64,000 bases of DNA, from the NCBI GenBank assembly GCA_963971575.1, contig OZ020611.1:23171279-23235278 (forward strand), in the 5' to 3' direction. The notes beneath the pieces were generated by a model. It was not told the origin of the DNA, ran no database searches, and saw nothing but the letters and a program-made list of their open reading frames with translations. This document shows positions 11,601 through 22,769 of the stretch, piece by piece. The translations under genes were made by a program, and so were the position numbers. The first letter of the stretch is position 1, and every line of letters begins with the position of its first letter. The DNA is from Liopterus haemorrhoidalis. Lineage: Eukaryota; Arthropoda; Insecta; Coleoptera; Dytiscidae.

Positions 11601-14322
11601 CCATCTGGGCTACAGGGTCTGGGATAAAAAAAAATTTGCACAATTTTGGCAACAATCGCATCTAAATAAATTATTTTGCAAAAATAAAATTTTGATCTTT
11701 AATCCACGTACTAAGGGCTTTCATTTGATACCCTACTCAGAATTTATTTATTTTTATTTTTTTGATGAGCACATATTTGTTTATATTTTTAGAGGGATAT
11801 GTTTTTTAGATGTTTTAGTATTTTTCCTATGTGCGGGTCAAAGAGTTGTATAAGCATGCCAAATTTCAACTCTCTAGGTTTAGCCGTTTGGCTACAATTT
11901 TTACCGAACAGACAGACAGACGACAAAATGACGGTATAAGGGTTTTTTGGTCATACCTACAAAACCCTGAAAAGGACCAATGGTATAAGTTCCTACTAAA
12001 CCTGCCCAAACGTTCACATTTTCTGGCCGTTGTGTACTGGTAGTATTACATAAATGTAAACTTTCCTGACGCCATTACCGGCAGTTTTGAGAACTAACTT
12101 CACTATGAATGTGAAACGTAGCCCTATTATTAAAAATAATTTTATTTACATTATTTTCATTATTATTAATTCTCCATCATTATGTCGAAAAATGATTTCT
12201 TTTCTGATAATCGTTCAGCAATAATTACTGATGATTTTGAAATTTATATGATTTAAAATGTTCCTTCTTAAGGAAATTGTAAACGGTGCTCTTACTTACA
12301 CCCGCACTTAGTTAACTAGTAAAAAGTTGACAATTTCTGTTAGATTTTAAAATAAACGCATTTTCCATTGCTGTCAATCAACGGTTGTTATAGAAAGGAA
12401 AGCTCTATGTTCTATGATAAAATAAACTCACGATATATAAAAGAGGAGAATTGTTTGTTTGTTTGTTCGCTATACATTCCTAGGCCGTTTAACCGATTTA
12501 GACCCAATTTTACACAGTTGCTCTGTCGGACCCTGCGCAACTAATGGTGCAAAAAATAATCGGGTTTTCAATAATGTACATGTTTTTAGGGCCTATGGAC
12601 GGAAATAAGTCGGAAAAAATCTTGCGAGCGTAACATTAAAATTCTTACAACGGCTAAACTGTAAGAGATGCATCGAAAATATATATATGACAGACTTTTA
12701 AGGTTTAATATTACTATTTATTAGTTTTCATTTTCCGCGAAAATTATAACGCTCAGTTTATTGTAGAATATCGTCGTTATCTTTAAAGATCTACGAAGAA
12801 AATTTACTTTAATGGCAAGAGTATTTACTAACGAAAAAAAAAGCCCTTTGACCCGTGTACCTATCGTGCATAGATCAGAAGTAATCACACAAAGAACATC
12901 ATAGTAATTAAATTAATCTGATGCGTGTATTGCGTGTAGTTGAAGTAAATTTTAAATTGTGTTTTGATTTTTTGTTATTTGTACATTATTGTATTGATTA
13001 TATTAAACACTAACATCGAGACTTCCCTTCAATATTGTGTTTTATTACACTAGATCTTTTGCTTAGCATTTCTCATATTTGTTTTTGACATGCGCAATAG
13101 AATTTCCGCGTAAGCAACAATGAAACCGTAAAAAGTAAAATATTGTTATTGCCGAATGAGTGCTGTTTACATGTTACACGTACCAATTGATGAGAGATCG
13201 TGCATTGTTAAAACCCTACATAAAACTATTTTGATAAATTAAACGTTCTTAAATTAAATAACTAAAATAGAAGGTAACGTATGTTGACATTTAACCCATC
13301 ATTGAAATAATTTGAATATTAACCGACCGCCAACATATATAAGGGAGGTATTGTCATCATACCGATTTTGACATTTCGAGATTTCGATGGATCTCCACGA
13401 ATTGAGGTCCCTACATTACGTTTTTACTATTTTTAGCATGATGTCTATCTGTCCGTCCGTCCGTCCGTCTGTCTGTCTATGTACACGTGCAAAACAAATT
13501 CGGCTAAAAGGATTTTTATGAAACTTCATATTTAAGCTTTTGACATCAATGGCTCGAGTTGATCAACTTTTGGTAAAAATTGGTTAAGATTTTTGCTAAA
13601 TTTCGACATTTTTTATTTAAAGTATCTATTTTTTCATACTTATATGTAACGTTTCCATGGCTATGAGAAATTATTTATTTTACATCGGTCTATTTCTGCA
13701 ACAAGGCTAATCGCCGAGTCATGATATATCTCTGTTAGAAAATATTAGGCCAAGTTATTTCTACTCTGCTGCTAGAATGTATTTTATACAAGTACTTTCT
13801 GATGGTGGTTGATCCTGTGGTGGCCACAGCTGATTTTTTTTATTGTGCAGCAATAATTTATTTTTCCGAATTAAAATATTTTTGATAAATTATATTTTTC
13901 TCCCGAGTATCCCGTGGTTTTAAATAAGGAAATTTTTCTGTTCTACTTGAATTTGAAATCATTTATGTTATAACGACAGCTAGTTTAAATATATGACTCG
14001 TCATTTGGAAGTTACTTGTCATATCTTCTATCATATTAAATGTAATATCAGTTTGATGAGCGTTCCGCCTTACAATACATTCCACAGTACGACCTTTATT
14101 AACCTTGATTTGTACTTGATTTGTGCGCATAATTCTGTTCACACCTACAATAGTTGAACAATTACTCATTATAATTTCTGCCTATTATGCAAATTCACAA
14201 TTTATATATTTCTGTTATATATTTTTACATGTTGGTAATAATATTTTTCTCTTTCAGAATTCAACATAGATATCAGACTGGTGGCACAAAATGAAAACAA
14301 AGAATCAACTAACCACAGATAA
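2759..14322 (+). CDS. Gene 1: secreted peptide precursor lacking the cytokine tail (2 exons)
   Basis: Exons 2759-3026 and 14258-14322 join in phase 1 (donor CCAG/gttaat, acceptor ctctttcag/aa) to give 110 residues. A signal peptide (MHLRLVICFTLLSALYFHGT..) is followed by a Lys-rich, probably helical region with two Cys (YCAV and NPCQ), an acidic stretch and a Thr/Pro end. Exon 2 starts E-F-N-I-D-I-R, matching the exon-2 starts of gene 2 (..NNFDIR) and gene 3 (..LDIDIR). It stops after NHR, 14 residues past DIR. In genes 2 and 3 an Arg lies 15-17 residues past DIR and is followed by the Cys-containing peptide; here a TAA follows the Arg. The 11-kb intron is full of transposons. An AATAAA-like signal follows at about 14360. 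The splice join is inferred from homology and phase; the donor is weak. It could be a decaying paralogue or a functional pro-peptide-only form. Confidence 0.72.
3032..4479. other. Intron 1 of gene 1, first part
   Basis: Very AT-rich non-coding DNA. No element end or coding stretch was recognised apart from short AT-rich direct repeats around 3690-3900. Confidence 0.35.
4481..5724 (+). mobile_element. Mariner element, copy 1
   Basis: The left end (TA then CGAGGGTTACC) matches in inverted orientation the right end of a second copy at 41702. The next 50 bp (..GACCACTAGATGGCAATATTG) also match. It encodes a DD34D-type mariner transposase, listed separately. The right end (..TTTTTCTTTCTTAG) resembles the other copy only until about 5724, so it may be truncated. 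Confidence 0.8.
4651..5640 (+). pseudogene. Mariner transposase, multiply broken
   Basis: The ATG at 4651 (MDYTR, then a stop) begins the helix-turn-helix region. Frames then shift through the recognisable parts: EETVCNWFAEFRR, DNSRQGRPKSV, VTYCEIEASFGISQTAIHSI, and VKKICSRWIPHNLT near 5000-5030. The catalytic part at 5295-5640 keeps ILHHDNSNSHTA (second Asp) and CPYSPDLASNDFFLFPNVK (third Asp, SPDLA-x2-DFFLFP type). Stops and frameshifts after residue 5, near 4757 and around 5040-5300 make it inactive. A second copy lies on the - strand at 40668-41250. Confidence 0.85.
5772..6200 (-). pseudogene. LINE reverse transcriptase C-terminal fragment
   Basis: Two adjoining frames on the - strand read ..TKLHPSILTKWRETTNNKL.. 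and then MTRLRIGHTRHTHEHLM followed by C-x2-C and TVNHMQINCQ. The motif R-L-R-x-G-H-x-R-x-T-H..L, then CxxC and H-x3-C, is the C-terminal zinc-knuckle end of Jockey/R1-type non-LTR retrotransposons. The reverse transcriptase domain itself is absent. This is a 5'-truncated LINE copy inside gene 1's intron. Confidence 0.7.
6205..6376. mobile_element. Fragment of a Tc1/mariner-type MITE family
   Basis: This stretch aligns with part of the complete MITE at 9173-9501. Shared segments include GGCAACctcg..AAG, GATAGTG, CCcATTAGAGAGTATGAAA and AGAACTACTCCAT, then a GACTATAG end. Only the right part is present. Confidence 0.5.
6524..7246. mobile_element. TTAA-flanked palindromic element
   Basis: Two arms of about 300 bp (about 6524-6835 and 6950-7246) are near-perfect inverted copies around a short AT-rich centre. 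The ends read TTAA-GGG..TAGGGTCTGAT and ATCAGACCCTACCC-TTAA. The TTAA duplication at 6520-6523 and 7247-7250 points to piggyBac-type integration. The left end has an expanded G run of about 14. No coding sequence is present. Confidence 0.75.
7251..7731. other. Unassigned intronic sequence
   Basis: No gene seen. The part at 7470-7610 is less AT-rich and contains CTCTCATTATCTCTCTCC, but no boundaries or coding frame were recognised. Confidence 0.3.
7732..8685 (-). repeat. Repeat A, copy A1
   Basis: Repeat A is defined here by two conserved ends. One end is AAAAATTGATGTGAAGTGT, then CAGGGTTT.GCAGGTAT; the other is ATACCTACAAAACCCTAAAAA. The inner 16 bp form an imperfect inverted repeat (AGGGTTTTGYAGGTAT). 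A (CAGA)n tract lies at 8585-8632. This is a full copy with a tRNA-like segment at 8023-8109. Strand is given as the direction in which the GTCT end is first. Confidence 0.8.
8023..8109 (-). other. tRNA-like segment in repeat A1
   Basis: On the - strand the sequence TGGCGTTATTGGTTAGAGCA resembles a tRNA A-box region, and GAGTTCGAGTAC about 45 bases later resembles a B-box. It is not a convincing functional tRNA gene, since I see no clean acceptor stem. It occupies the slot that holds other tRNA-like sequences in other A copies. Confidence 0.5.
8878..8990 (+). mobile_element. tRNA-derived SINE head
   Basis: GGCATAGCGTAGTGGTAACA holds an A-box (TAGCGTAGTGG), and GGTTCGAATCC at about 8929-8939 is a perfect B-box. 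The Pol III promoter is in the + direction. The tail continues GTTCAGGCATGGAATTTTT. A truncated relative lies at 45238-45297 with the same GTTCAGGCATGGAATTTTT end. The tRNA folding is imperfect, so a SINE is more likely than a tRNA gene. Confidence 0.6.
9173..9501. mobile_element. MITE, TA target site
   Basis: Ends TAGTGCGTTCGAAGGTGAGT and its inverted copy ACTCACCTTTGAACGCACTA form terminal inverted repeats of about 29 bp, flanked by TA at 9171-9172 and 9502-9503. Non-coding, 329 bp. A TA duplication is typical of Tc1/mariner MITEs. It sits inside the larger 8772-12432 transposon. Confidence 0.8.
9505..10555. other. Non-coding interior of the 8772-12432 transposon
   Basis: AT-rich. No gene, RNA or further nested element boundary was recognised. 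Confidence 0.35.
10964..11973 (-). repeat. Repeat A, copy A2
   Basis: Full copy with both conserved ends. It is inserted in the transposase of the 8772-12432 transposon. The microsatellite is only about three CAGA units here. The tRNA-like slot is at 11348-11440. Confidence 0.8.
11348..11440 (-). other. tRNA-like segment in repeat A2
   Basis: On the - strand, TAGTAGCTCAGTTGG contains a canonical A-box (TAGCTCAGTTGG), and AGTTCGAATCC is a B-box with one mismatch. The intervening sequence is unlike that of the other copies. Confidence 0.6.
12433..13320. other. Intron sequence with an unassigned repeat
   Basis: From 12445 the text TTGTTCGCTATACATTCC, followed by GGCCGTTTAACCGATTTAGA, has the style of insect interspersed repeats, but I could not define its ends. 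No coding sequence was seen. Confidence 0.3.
13321..13836 (+). repeat. Repeat B, copy B1
   Basis: Repeat B is defined here from AACCGACCGCCAACATATAT to CCACAGCTGATTTTTTT. A short (GTCC/GTCT)n tract lies at 13446-13480, after GACTATTTTTAGCATGATGT. Other copies are at 20770-22663, 22735-22893 and 41728-42365, with a variant at 42718-43646. Non-coding. Confidence 0.75.
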
Positions 14323-14427
14323 GAAGATTAGAATCAAACAATATGTATTTAATATAAAATAAATATTAATATTTTCTATGATTTTAGATTAAGATAAATA
14401 TTATAATCTTAAATATTTGTTTTAAAC

Positions 14428-14572
14428 CAGTGGCGTAACATTTAACCACCCCCGTAGCATTTACTTTGAGTCTCCATGTCAACTTTGTCCGAGAGACCAA
14501 GCTTAAAAATAAACATTATTTAAAATTCGATGGACTCCTAAATGGTTGTGGGCGTCTTGAGTTGCACCACTG
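14428..14572. mobile_element. Small hAT-type MITE
   Basis: CAGTGGCGTAAC at 14428 is mirrored by GTTGCACCACTG ending at 14572. The flanking 8 bp (TTTTAAAC and GTTTAAGT) match at 6 of 8 positions, a weak target duplication. It lies just beyond the last exon of gene 1. Confidence 0.5.
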
Positions 14573-14712
14573 GTTTAAGTTAATATTAAGATAGCTGTAG
14601 ATATTTAAAATTAAGTTTACATTACTAATTATTCATATTATTAAATAAAAGAAAAATATACATAATTTAATTTGTCTGTTATTTGCTTTGTAGTCCCGTT
14701 TTGAGAATATGT

Positions 14713-15440
14713 ACGAGGGATGTTTCCAAAGTTCTGGGAATTTAGCTATAATTTTTATTATTTTGTTAATTTTCGTCAATATTACAATGTAGTTTTTCAA
14801 CATAATCTCCATTTAACTGAATACATTTATCCCAACGATAAACTAATTTTTTTAAGTCGTCCTCAAAGAACTTTTTCGGTGTCTCCTCAATCCATCTATT
14901 CCAACAGCCTTGGCACCCAGCGCGGCGAATCCTGGCTAACGCCCAAACAATCATGCAAGATGTCATGAACCTATCCCTAGGCGCACACTAATTTGACGAA
15001 TAGTCATTCGCCTGTCCTCTTTGAGTAGGTCTTCGACGGCAGTAATGTTTCTTTCATTTACCGACGTGCTTGGGCGCCCATTGCGTGGATCGTCTTCTAG
15101 TGATGTTCTACCGGTTTTAAAACGATCGATCCACCAATAAATAGTACTTTTGGATTCTACAGACTCACCAAATACTCCTTGCAGATGCTAAATAATTTCT
15201 GTTGTTTTCACACCTTCTTTCCACAAAAAGAAAATTATTGCTCTTTGAGATTTTGCTGCGTCTTCCATGGTTACAAAAACAGTGCTATGAAAACGCGTCT
15301 ATATCAGTCGAACACCTAAATCAGACTGAACAATATTGCACTAGATGGTTGCATAAACATTTCAAGACTTGTCTGGCACCAATAACATTGCCTATAAGTT
15401 CTGCGTAATTTAATTATAGCACAATTCCCAGAATTTAGGA
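14713..15440 (-). mobile_element. Internally deleted mariner
   Basis: The left end TACGAGGGATGTTTCC..TTCTGGGAATTT and the right end AATTCCCAGAATTTAGGATA are diverged inverted repeats. On the - strand the N-terminal helix-turn-helix part is recognisable (STIYWWIDRFKTGRTSLEDD.. and ..EDRRMTIRQISVRLGIG). It is followed directly by the C-terminal end (..LKKLVYRWDKCIQLNGDYVE at 14766-14966). The catalytic core between them is missing, so this is a non-autonomous copy. Confidence 0.75.
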
Positions 15441-16942
15441 TAATAGGATTTGTTTATAGTTCGGATTTCTGGTAAAATTTGTCATGTTGGCTGCCAGCTG
15501 TCGATGGAAGGCGGTATTATGGCATAGACCAGCGTTTCCTAAACTTTTCAAACAAAGGACCGGTATGTTTTGTAATATTTTTTCGCGGCCCACCCTAATT
15601 CATATATTAAAATAAGGTTGACAAGTAGGTTGCCTTTTAGCGCCTCACTCTGATCCGGAAAAAAAAGTTGGGTATCACAAAAAATCACTTAACGAACGAA
15701 CGACAGAAAATCGAAAAATCACTTTAAGAACAGTGGGATGAAATGCAAAATATCACTTAAAGAGCAGGGGCCAATTCTTGAACTCGAATGGTATTCGTAA
15801 CTGAATAAGTATTTCCAGATTCGTTTGAACGGCAAATGTAAACGTAGTATACACCACGACCTTACAACCAATAGCAAAGTGTCACATGATGTATTTAAAA
15901 AGAGAGAAAGTGGGAAATATAAAACATTTAAAAACTCTGATTACCTTACAACCAAATAATTAATTATCAGAGTTAATCTAAAATATAATTAAAATTTTAG
16001 TTATTTAATAATTTTAAATTGGAATAGTTTTCTTTTGGTAGGTATTAGTGTAAGGGCCAATTTACATTATCAATTTTTTTTTTGTAATTTCTATATTCAA
16101 GATATATCTACTTATTTTATATTGTGTTTCAATTTTATATTAATTTTGAAGATTTTAAATTTTTATTTATTTATTTTCTAAACTATATAATCAAAATAAC
16201 AAATACCATTAAAGTAAATAAATAAATATTTTTATAAATAAATAATTTATTCAACATTCATTGAAATAAGATCAAACATTTTTGCAAACTTAACACTAGC
16301 GTTAACTTTTAAAGCCACCGTTTGGGTCGACGCTTGTTATAGAATGTTAACCGGCAATTTTAACGCCGGCGAGTTAAAATTTTAACCCAAATATGGTTAG
16401 CGAATAGCATTTACGTTTAAGGTATTAAAAAAATAACGTCTGTTTTTGACGTTAAGATTTTAACGAATTGCTTAGAGAACATGTGAGTTGTTAACATAAC
16501 AAAAATTACAAACAATTAACAATTTTTCCATAATGAAACTCAGTCTGCCACTTTGTGAAACTTAATTATTATATTTTATCATTATCACTTGTATTTCACA
16601 TTAATAATTAAAAACTAATAATAACTTTATAATGTCAGTCTTTAAAATGTTTTTATTTAAGCAATAAGCAATAACATTACGGTTGCCAAGAATATTTTCG
16701 AACTAATACCTGTCATTGGAATTCCATTAATGATATCTCTGAGACATAAGTGAGAATATTAACAGGTAACAAGCCTAAACAATCTTCTACCAGTCTTTTG
16801 TTTCTTGTCAATATACACAGTTCGACATGGTAATTTAATATTGAGTGCTTTTAAATTTGTTTTTATTGTGTGTTAAGTTCTCTTTGAATAATAAAAATAT
16901 ATATTTATTTTTTTGTATTAAATAAGGTTTTATTGATATAAA
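15441..16942. other. Intergenic region between genes 1 and 2
   Basis: At 15531 CCAGCGTTTCCTAAACTTTT resembles an hAT-type terminus, but no partner end was found. The remainder is AT-rich, with no coding signal. The gene 2 promoter must lie near its right end; CCAGTC at about 16790 and ACAGTT at about 16818 are only weak initiator candidates. Confidence 0.35.
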
Positions 16943-18443
16943 ATGAATATAAAATTCATGTTATTTTTTATATTATCTTGTTGGAGTGTAAGAGAAGTGG
17001 AATGTTCCAGTTTAAGAGAACGAATCGGTAATTTTTTTCATAGCATTAGATGTTTATTTCGTTGCGATGATAATGTCGATCTTGGCAAGAATGCAACTAG
17101 TGCTCAAAATGCCACAAATGATAATGAAACTGCAACAACATTACCTCCAACAACGTTACCTGTAACGACTTTACCTACAACAATAGAAACAGTGGTAACA
17201 ACAGTAGAATCAGTAACGACAACGCCAGAAAAGATGGTAGAAACGACTACTTTAATAACAGGTAAGAGCGATTTGTGTATTAAGAGTGTAAAGCGGCGTA
17301 TTGTCGCCAGTGATGGGCGTTTACACGTAAACTTTAATTGTTTACGTTTACGTGTAAACTTATGTAAACAATTGGTAAACTTGTCAACAATGTAAGCAAT
17401 GTAAACTTTGTAAACTGTCAAATAGGAATGGTCCTGAAGAACTACGTTTTGTTTTAATTAAAGAAAATGAAAGAAAATATAGGGCGTTATGCAAAATTTG
17501 CAATGAATCTTTTCGTTATTAAAAAATATAGGCTGATCTTAAAGGTGAAATTTAATGTATTTTGTTATTAAAAAAATTAGACTGAATTTTTTAAAGAAAA
17601 AAGTTTTTTATTTTTCATATTCATATTTACCAATTTGTATGTAACACCTGTATAATGATGCAAATTCGATTTTTTGTATATTGGCTTGTCCTAATTTTAT
17701 GTACTTACTTTTTCATTTAAAATTGTTTCATTAAAATTTTATTATTTATAAAAATGTATTAATAATGAGGTTCTGTAATTCAAAACAAGTGCGTATGTCT
17801 AAATCATTGTTTACATTGTTTACGTTGTTTACATTGTTTACAAGAGTTTTGTGTTTACTTTACATCAGTTGTTTACGCGTCAACAATGAGGTAACTTACA
17901 TCATGTAACTTACGCGCCCATCACTGATTGTCGCTCGAATGAGACAGTCGCCGCGCCACGCGCAGCGAGCGCGGGAACCTCTTAAGAAATGCAATCACGC
18001 TTTGCACTCAATTTACACATATGGATGTTCCGATACCACTGATACGATACCAGTATCGATATTTTTCATTCGATATCGCGATTTTAGTATCGATACTAAT
18101 CTTCCGATACTTTACTAATATCAGTACATTAGACCCTGTATCGAATCATTTTTTTTTTAAACATCTTATTTAATTTATTTAATTATTTATTTTACATCGG
18201 CCTATTTCTGCAACGAAGCTAATATAAAGCCTGGATGAGGGGTTAATGATTGTGAAATGAGAGTAATATAAACATATTATTCTCGCCCGAATAATATCAC
18301 CAACGGAGAATCGAACCACTAACTTGACAATCCAGACTGTTTTCACCAGTCCAAACTGCACGATTTAATGCGCTCGGTCACTCCGATGGCTTTTTTAGGG
18401 TTTTGTAGGTATGACCAAAAAACCCTTATACCGTCATTTTGTC

Positions 18444-18505
<62 letters not shown>

Positions 18506-21500
18506 TCGGTAAAAATTGTAGCCAAACGGCTAAACCTAGATAGTTGAAATTTGGCATGCTTATACAACTCTTTGACCCGCACATAGGAAAAATACTAAAA
18601 CATTTAAAAAACATATCCCCCTAAAAATATAAACAAATATGTGCTCATCGAAAAAAAATTTTTTTTTTTTAAATTCTGAGTAGGGTATCAAATTAAAGCC
18701 CTTAGTACGTGGATTAACGAGCAAAATTTTATTTTTGCAAAATAAATTATTTTGACGCTATTTTTGCCAAAATTGTGCAAAAAAATTTTTGTCCCACACC
18801 CTGTAGCTCAGATGGTTTAAACTAAAAATCTGAAAAAATTCTAAGTAATGTACATTGGTGTGAACCGGAATAGTACAACAGGAATTTTTGATCAGATTAT
18901 GTTTTCGGAAAATAACGCATTTTTTGTGTTTTTTGGTTGACGATGCATATAGCTTATACTCATATAACACGCTGAGTTGTTAAGCGTGTGGTGGTCTAGA
19001 GGCTATGTTGCGCGCCAACGATACAGATTTGTTATACACGACGCAGGTTCGTTCCTAGCTTGTGGAATCAATTTTTTTTTTGTTTTTTTTTTTAATTTTT
19101 ATTTTGTTTAAATTAATTTGTTAAAATTCTAGTTATATTTTAGCAAATTTTGAATTTAATTTTCAAGAGCGTAAATTTAATAACCAATTGGAATTATATT
19201 TTCATTCTATTAGTCATTTATACGAAACCAGAGGGGCGGAGCGTATGATTTAAGACAACCAATGAAAGCCATAGGCGCAATTTTCAAAATCTTAATGAAC
19301 CTTGTTATATAAAAAAAATACTGCACTTATTTAGAAACCTAAATAATGATATTAGGTATTCGAATTAAAATTAACAAAAAAATACTTTAACATAAAATTT
19401 GTTTTTAAAGCTCTGAGATTAACAGACGATAAATTATTTTAAAAAGATCGTTCATTTTGCCGTGGTTACTACAAAGCAAAATTTGTCCTACACACTCAGC
19501 ATGCCGCCTTCACTTATTATATACCTGCAAAACCCTGCAATGTGTGAAAATTCACACTTCACATCAATTTTTTTAAACAATGTCGTATAATTTATATATA
19601 TATATACACACATGAATATGCGATTATTATTTTATTTTTTTAAATAAGAAACACTCTAGTAGCTCTAGATAGGCATGAGTTGAAGTCTTCCCTAACTTAT
19701 ATAAAATTGCTCAGAAATTCTTGTCTGTAGTAGCGACGTCAGTTCCTTCAGAGCGCTTATTTTCGAAAGCAGGAGCCACTGTATGCAAAGACTTCTGCGC
19801 AAAAGGTTTACTAAACTGCTCTTTCTCGGTGTTTGCAATGAAGAAGAGTGGAATGTTTAATTATATTTTAAACAATCACTCAGACATACTTAGATCTGAG
19901 TGATTGCCTTACCATTTTTAGGGTTTTGTAGGTTTGACCAAAACATCCTTATACCGTGATTTTGTCGTCTGTCTGTCTGTCTGTCTGTTCGGTAAAAATT
20001 GTAGCCAAACGGCTAAACCTAGAAAGTTGAAATTTGGCATGCCTATACAACTCTTTGACCCGCACATAGGAAAAATACTAAAACAGCTAAAAAACATATC
20101 ACCCTAAAAATATAAACAAATATGTGATCATCGAAAAAAAATATATATTTTTTTAAAATTCTAAGTAGGGTATCAAATGAAAGCCCTTAGTACATGGATT
20201 AACGATCAAAATTTTATTTTTGTAAAATAAATTATTTTGACGCGATTTTTGTCAAAATTGTGCAAAAAAATTTTGTCCTGTAGAAAGTTAAAACTAAAAA
20301 TCTGAAAAAAATATGAGTAATGTTCATTGGTGTGGTACCGGTGGTAACCGGTACCGGTAATATGTTTTCAGATAATAACGCATTTTTTTGTGGTTTTTGG
20401 TTGACGACGTAAATATTTAATATGTTATGTAAGACAGTAAACCAGTATACCTTCATGGTGTAGTGGTTAAACATCTCGCTTCCTAAGTTGGAAACTACGG
20501 TTCGCTTCCTGTCCCAACTTTTTTCTGTTGTTTTTTGCATTTTTATTTTTTCTAAAATTATTTTGTCAAAATTCTAGTTATATTTTGGCAAATGTTGCAT
20601 TTAATTTTTAAAAGCGTAAATTTAATAACCAGTGAGAAGTGTTGAAATTATAATTTAATTCTATGTTTCAATGTATACGAAATCAGAGGGGTGGAACTTA
20701 TAACTTAAAACAACCAATGGAAGCCATAGACGCAATTTTCAAAATCTATGAACCTTGCTATATAAAAAAATCAGCTGTGGCTACCACAGGACCGACCGCC
20801 ATCATAAAGTACTTATATAAATTACATTCTAGCAGCAGAGTAGAAATAACTTGACCTAATCTTTTCTAATAGAGATATTATTTATCATGACCATGGAAAC
20901 GTTACATATAAATATGAAAAAATTGAGAAAAATTTTACAGAAATTATTCGAAATTTTTCGTTTTATCAAAAAACATCTCAAATAAAAGTTATTAGTTATT
21001 GCTTTTATAGCAACTTTTGTTTAATAATTTTTCTCGAAATATTTTTTTGTTGCTAAATATTCGCAAAAATCTTAAAATCGAAACGAGTAAACTCGCATTT
21101 CTCTCCCTATGTCTATCAGTATTATTGTCTCTAATAGCTCTCGTTTCAATACTCAACTATTTTTCAATTTTATAATTTTTATGTTTTTTTTTTTTTTTTG
21201 TATGTTATATTTGCATTTTATATTTTTATATATTTATATATTTTCTTACTTTTTTTTGTATGTGTATATTTATTTATTTTTATACTATATTTCTGAGTTT
21301 TAGTATTTTTATATTTTTATAGTTCTATATTCTTACATTTTGATATTTTTACACTCTTATACTGCAATATTTTCAAATTTTCACATTTTTACATTTTTAT
21401 TTTTATATTTTCATATCTTAATATCTATATTTATTTATTTATTTATTTATTTATATTTATCGTCCTGTACTCATATATTTATACTTTTATATTTTCATAT

Positions 21501-21704
21501 TTTCAAATTAGTATATTTTCACACTTTCGCATTTTCATATATTTATATTTTCATAGTTTCAAACTTGCATATTTTCACATTTTTACACTTCCATATACTT
21601 ATATTTTCATATTTTGGTATTCTTAAATTTTTATACTTTTATGTATTCATATTTTCACATATCTCCATTTTTATTTTTAGATTTTCATATTTTAATATCT
21701 ATAT

Positions 21705-21735
<31 letters not shown>

Positions 21736-22738
21736 TATTTATTGCCCTATACTCATATATTTATACTTTTATATTTTCATATTTTCAAACTAGTATATTT
21801 TCACACTTTCGCATTTTCATATATTTATATTTTCATAGTTTCAAACTTGCATATTTTCACATTTTTACACTTACATATACTTATATTTTCATATTTTTGT
21901 ATTCTTACATTTTTATACTTTTATGTATTCATATTTTCACATATCTCCATTTTTATTTTTATATTTTAATATCTATATTTATTTATATTTATAATTTTGT
22001 ATTTTCACATATTTATTTAATATCTATATTAATTTATTTATATTTATTGTTACATACACACATATTTACACTTTTATGTTTTCATATTTTCACATATTTA
22101 TATTTTAATATTATAAATTACATTTCTCTATTTCTTATTATTAGTCTATTATTGTTTATTGTTTAGATTAATTTTAATATTGTATGCTTATGTACATATT
22201 ATATTCGCTGTTATCTCTCTCCTTTGTATAAGGTTTGCACCTTGAAACAAATAAAATTTATTATTATTATTATTATTATTATAGCAACTTTTGTTTAATA
22301 AATTTTTTCGAGATATTTTTCTGTTGTGAAATATTCGCAAAAATCTTAAAATTCACACGAGTAAACTCCCATTTTTAGTCACCAGATTTTTACCAAAAGT
22401 TGATCAACTCATGCCATTGATGGCAGAAGCTTAAATATGAAGTTTCATAAAAATCCTTTCAGCCGAATTTGCTCTGCACGTGTACACAGACAGACGGACA
22501 GACGGACAGACAGACAGACGGACAGACAGACCGACAGACATCATGCTAAAAATAGTCAAAACGTTATGTAGGGACCTCAATTCGTGGAGATCCATCGAAA
22601 TCTCTAAACGTCAAAATTGGTATGATCACAATACCTCCCTTATATATGTTGGCGGTTGGTAAAAAATACTGCACATATGTAGAAACTTAAATAATGGTAT
22701 TAGGCATTCGAATTAAAATTAACAAAAAAATATTTGTA

Positions 22739-22769
<31 letters not shown>

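Larger units (their letters stand above)
10560..12340 (-). pseudogene. DDE transposase, decayed and split by repeat A2
   Basis: Read on the - strand, the frame before the insertion ends ..PENVNVWAGLVGTYTIGPF (about 12030-11974). It resumes after repeat A2 with DGNLTAKKYLDLL (about 10960), then FQHGGAPAHN and FPRCWIGRGGEI, a stop, and PARLPDFF. The usual forms are FQ-x-DGAPAH and WPARSPDLTPLDFFLWG; here the Asp of the first motif is replaced by Gly and the Trp codon is a stop. It belongs to the Tc1/mariner-like family common in insects. The N-terminal DNA-binding part near 12300 is barely recognisable. Inactive. Confidence 0.7.
8772..12432 (-). mobile_element. 3.7-kb DNA transposon with ~85-bp inverted repeats
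   Basis: The left end starts CGTGAGTTTAGTTTATCATA at 8772. The right end at 12432 is its inverted copy, with only a few mismatches over about 85 bp (to ..GCGTTTATTTTAAAAT). It encloses a decayed DDE transposase on the - strand (10560-12340), a tRNA-derived SINE (8878), a MITE (9173-9501) and repeat A2 (10964-11973). The target duplication was not resolved. The transposase motifs place it in the Tc1/mariner superfamily. Confidence 0.75.

Noticed and set aside
21340..21969. Long open frame rich in Phe, Ile, Tyr
   Set aside because: It follows the low-complexity AT repeats, has no start context or domain, and both halves are copies of one another at DNA level.
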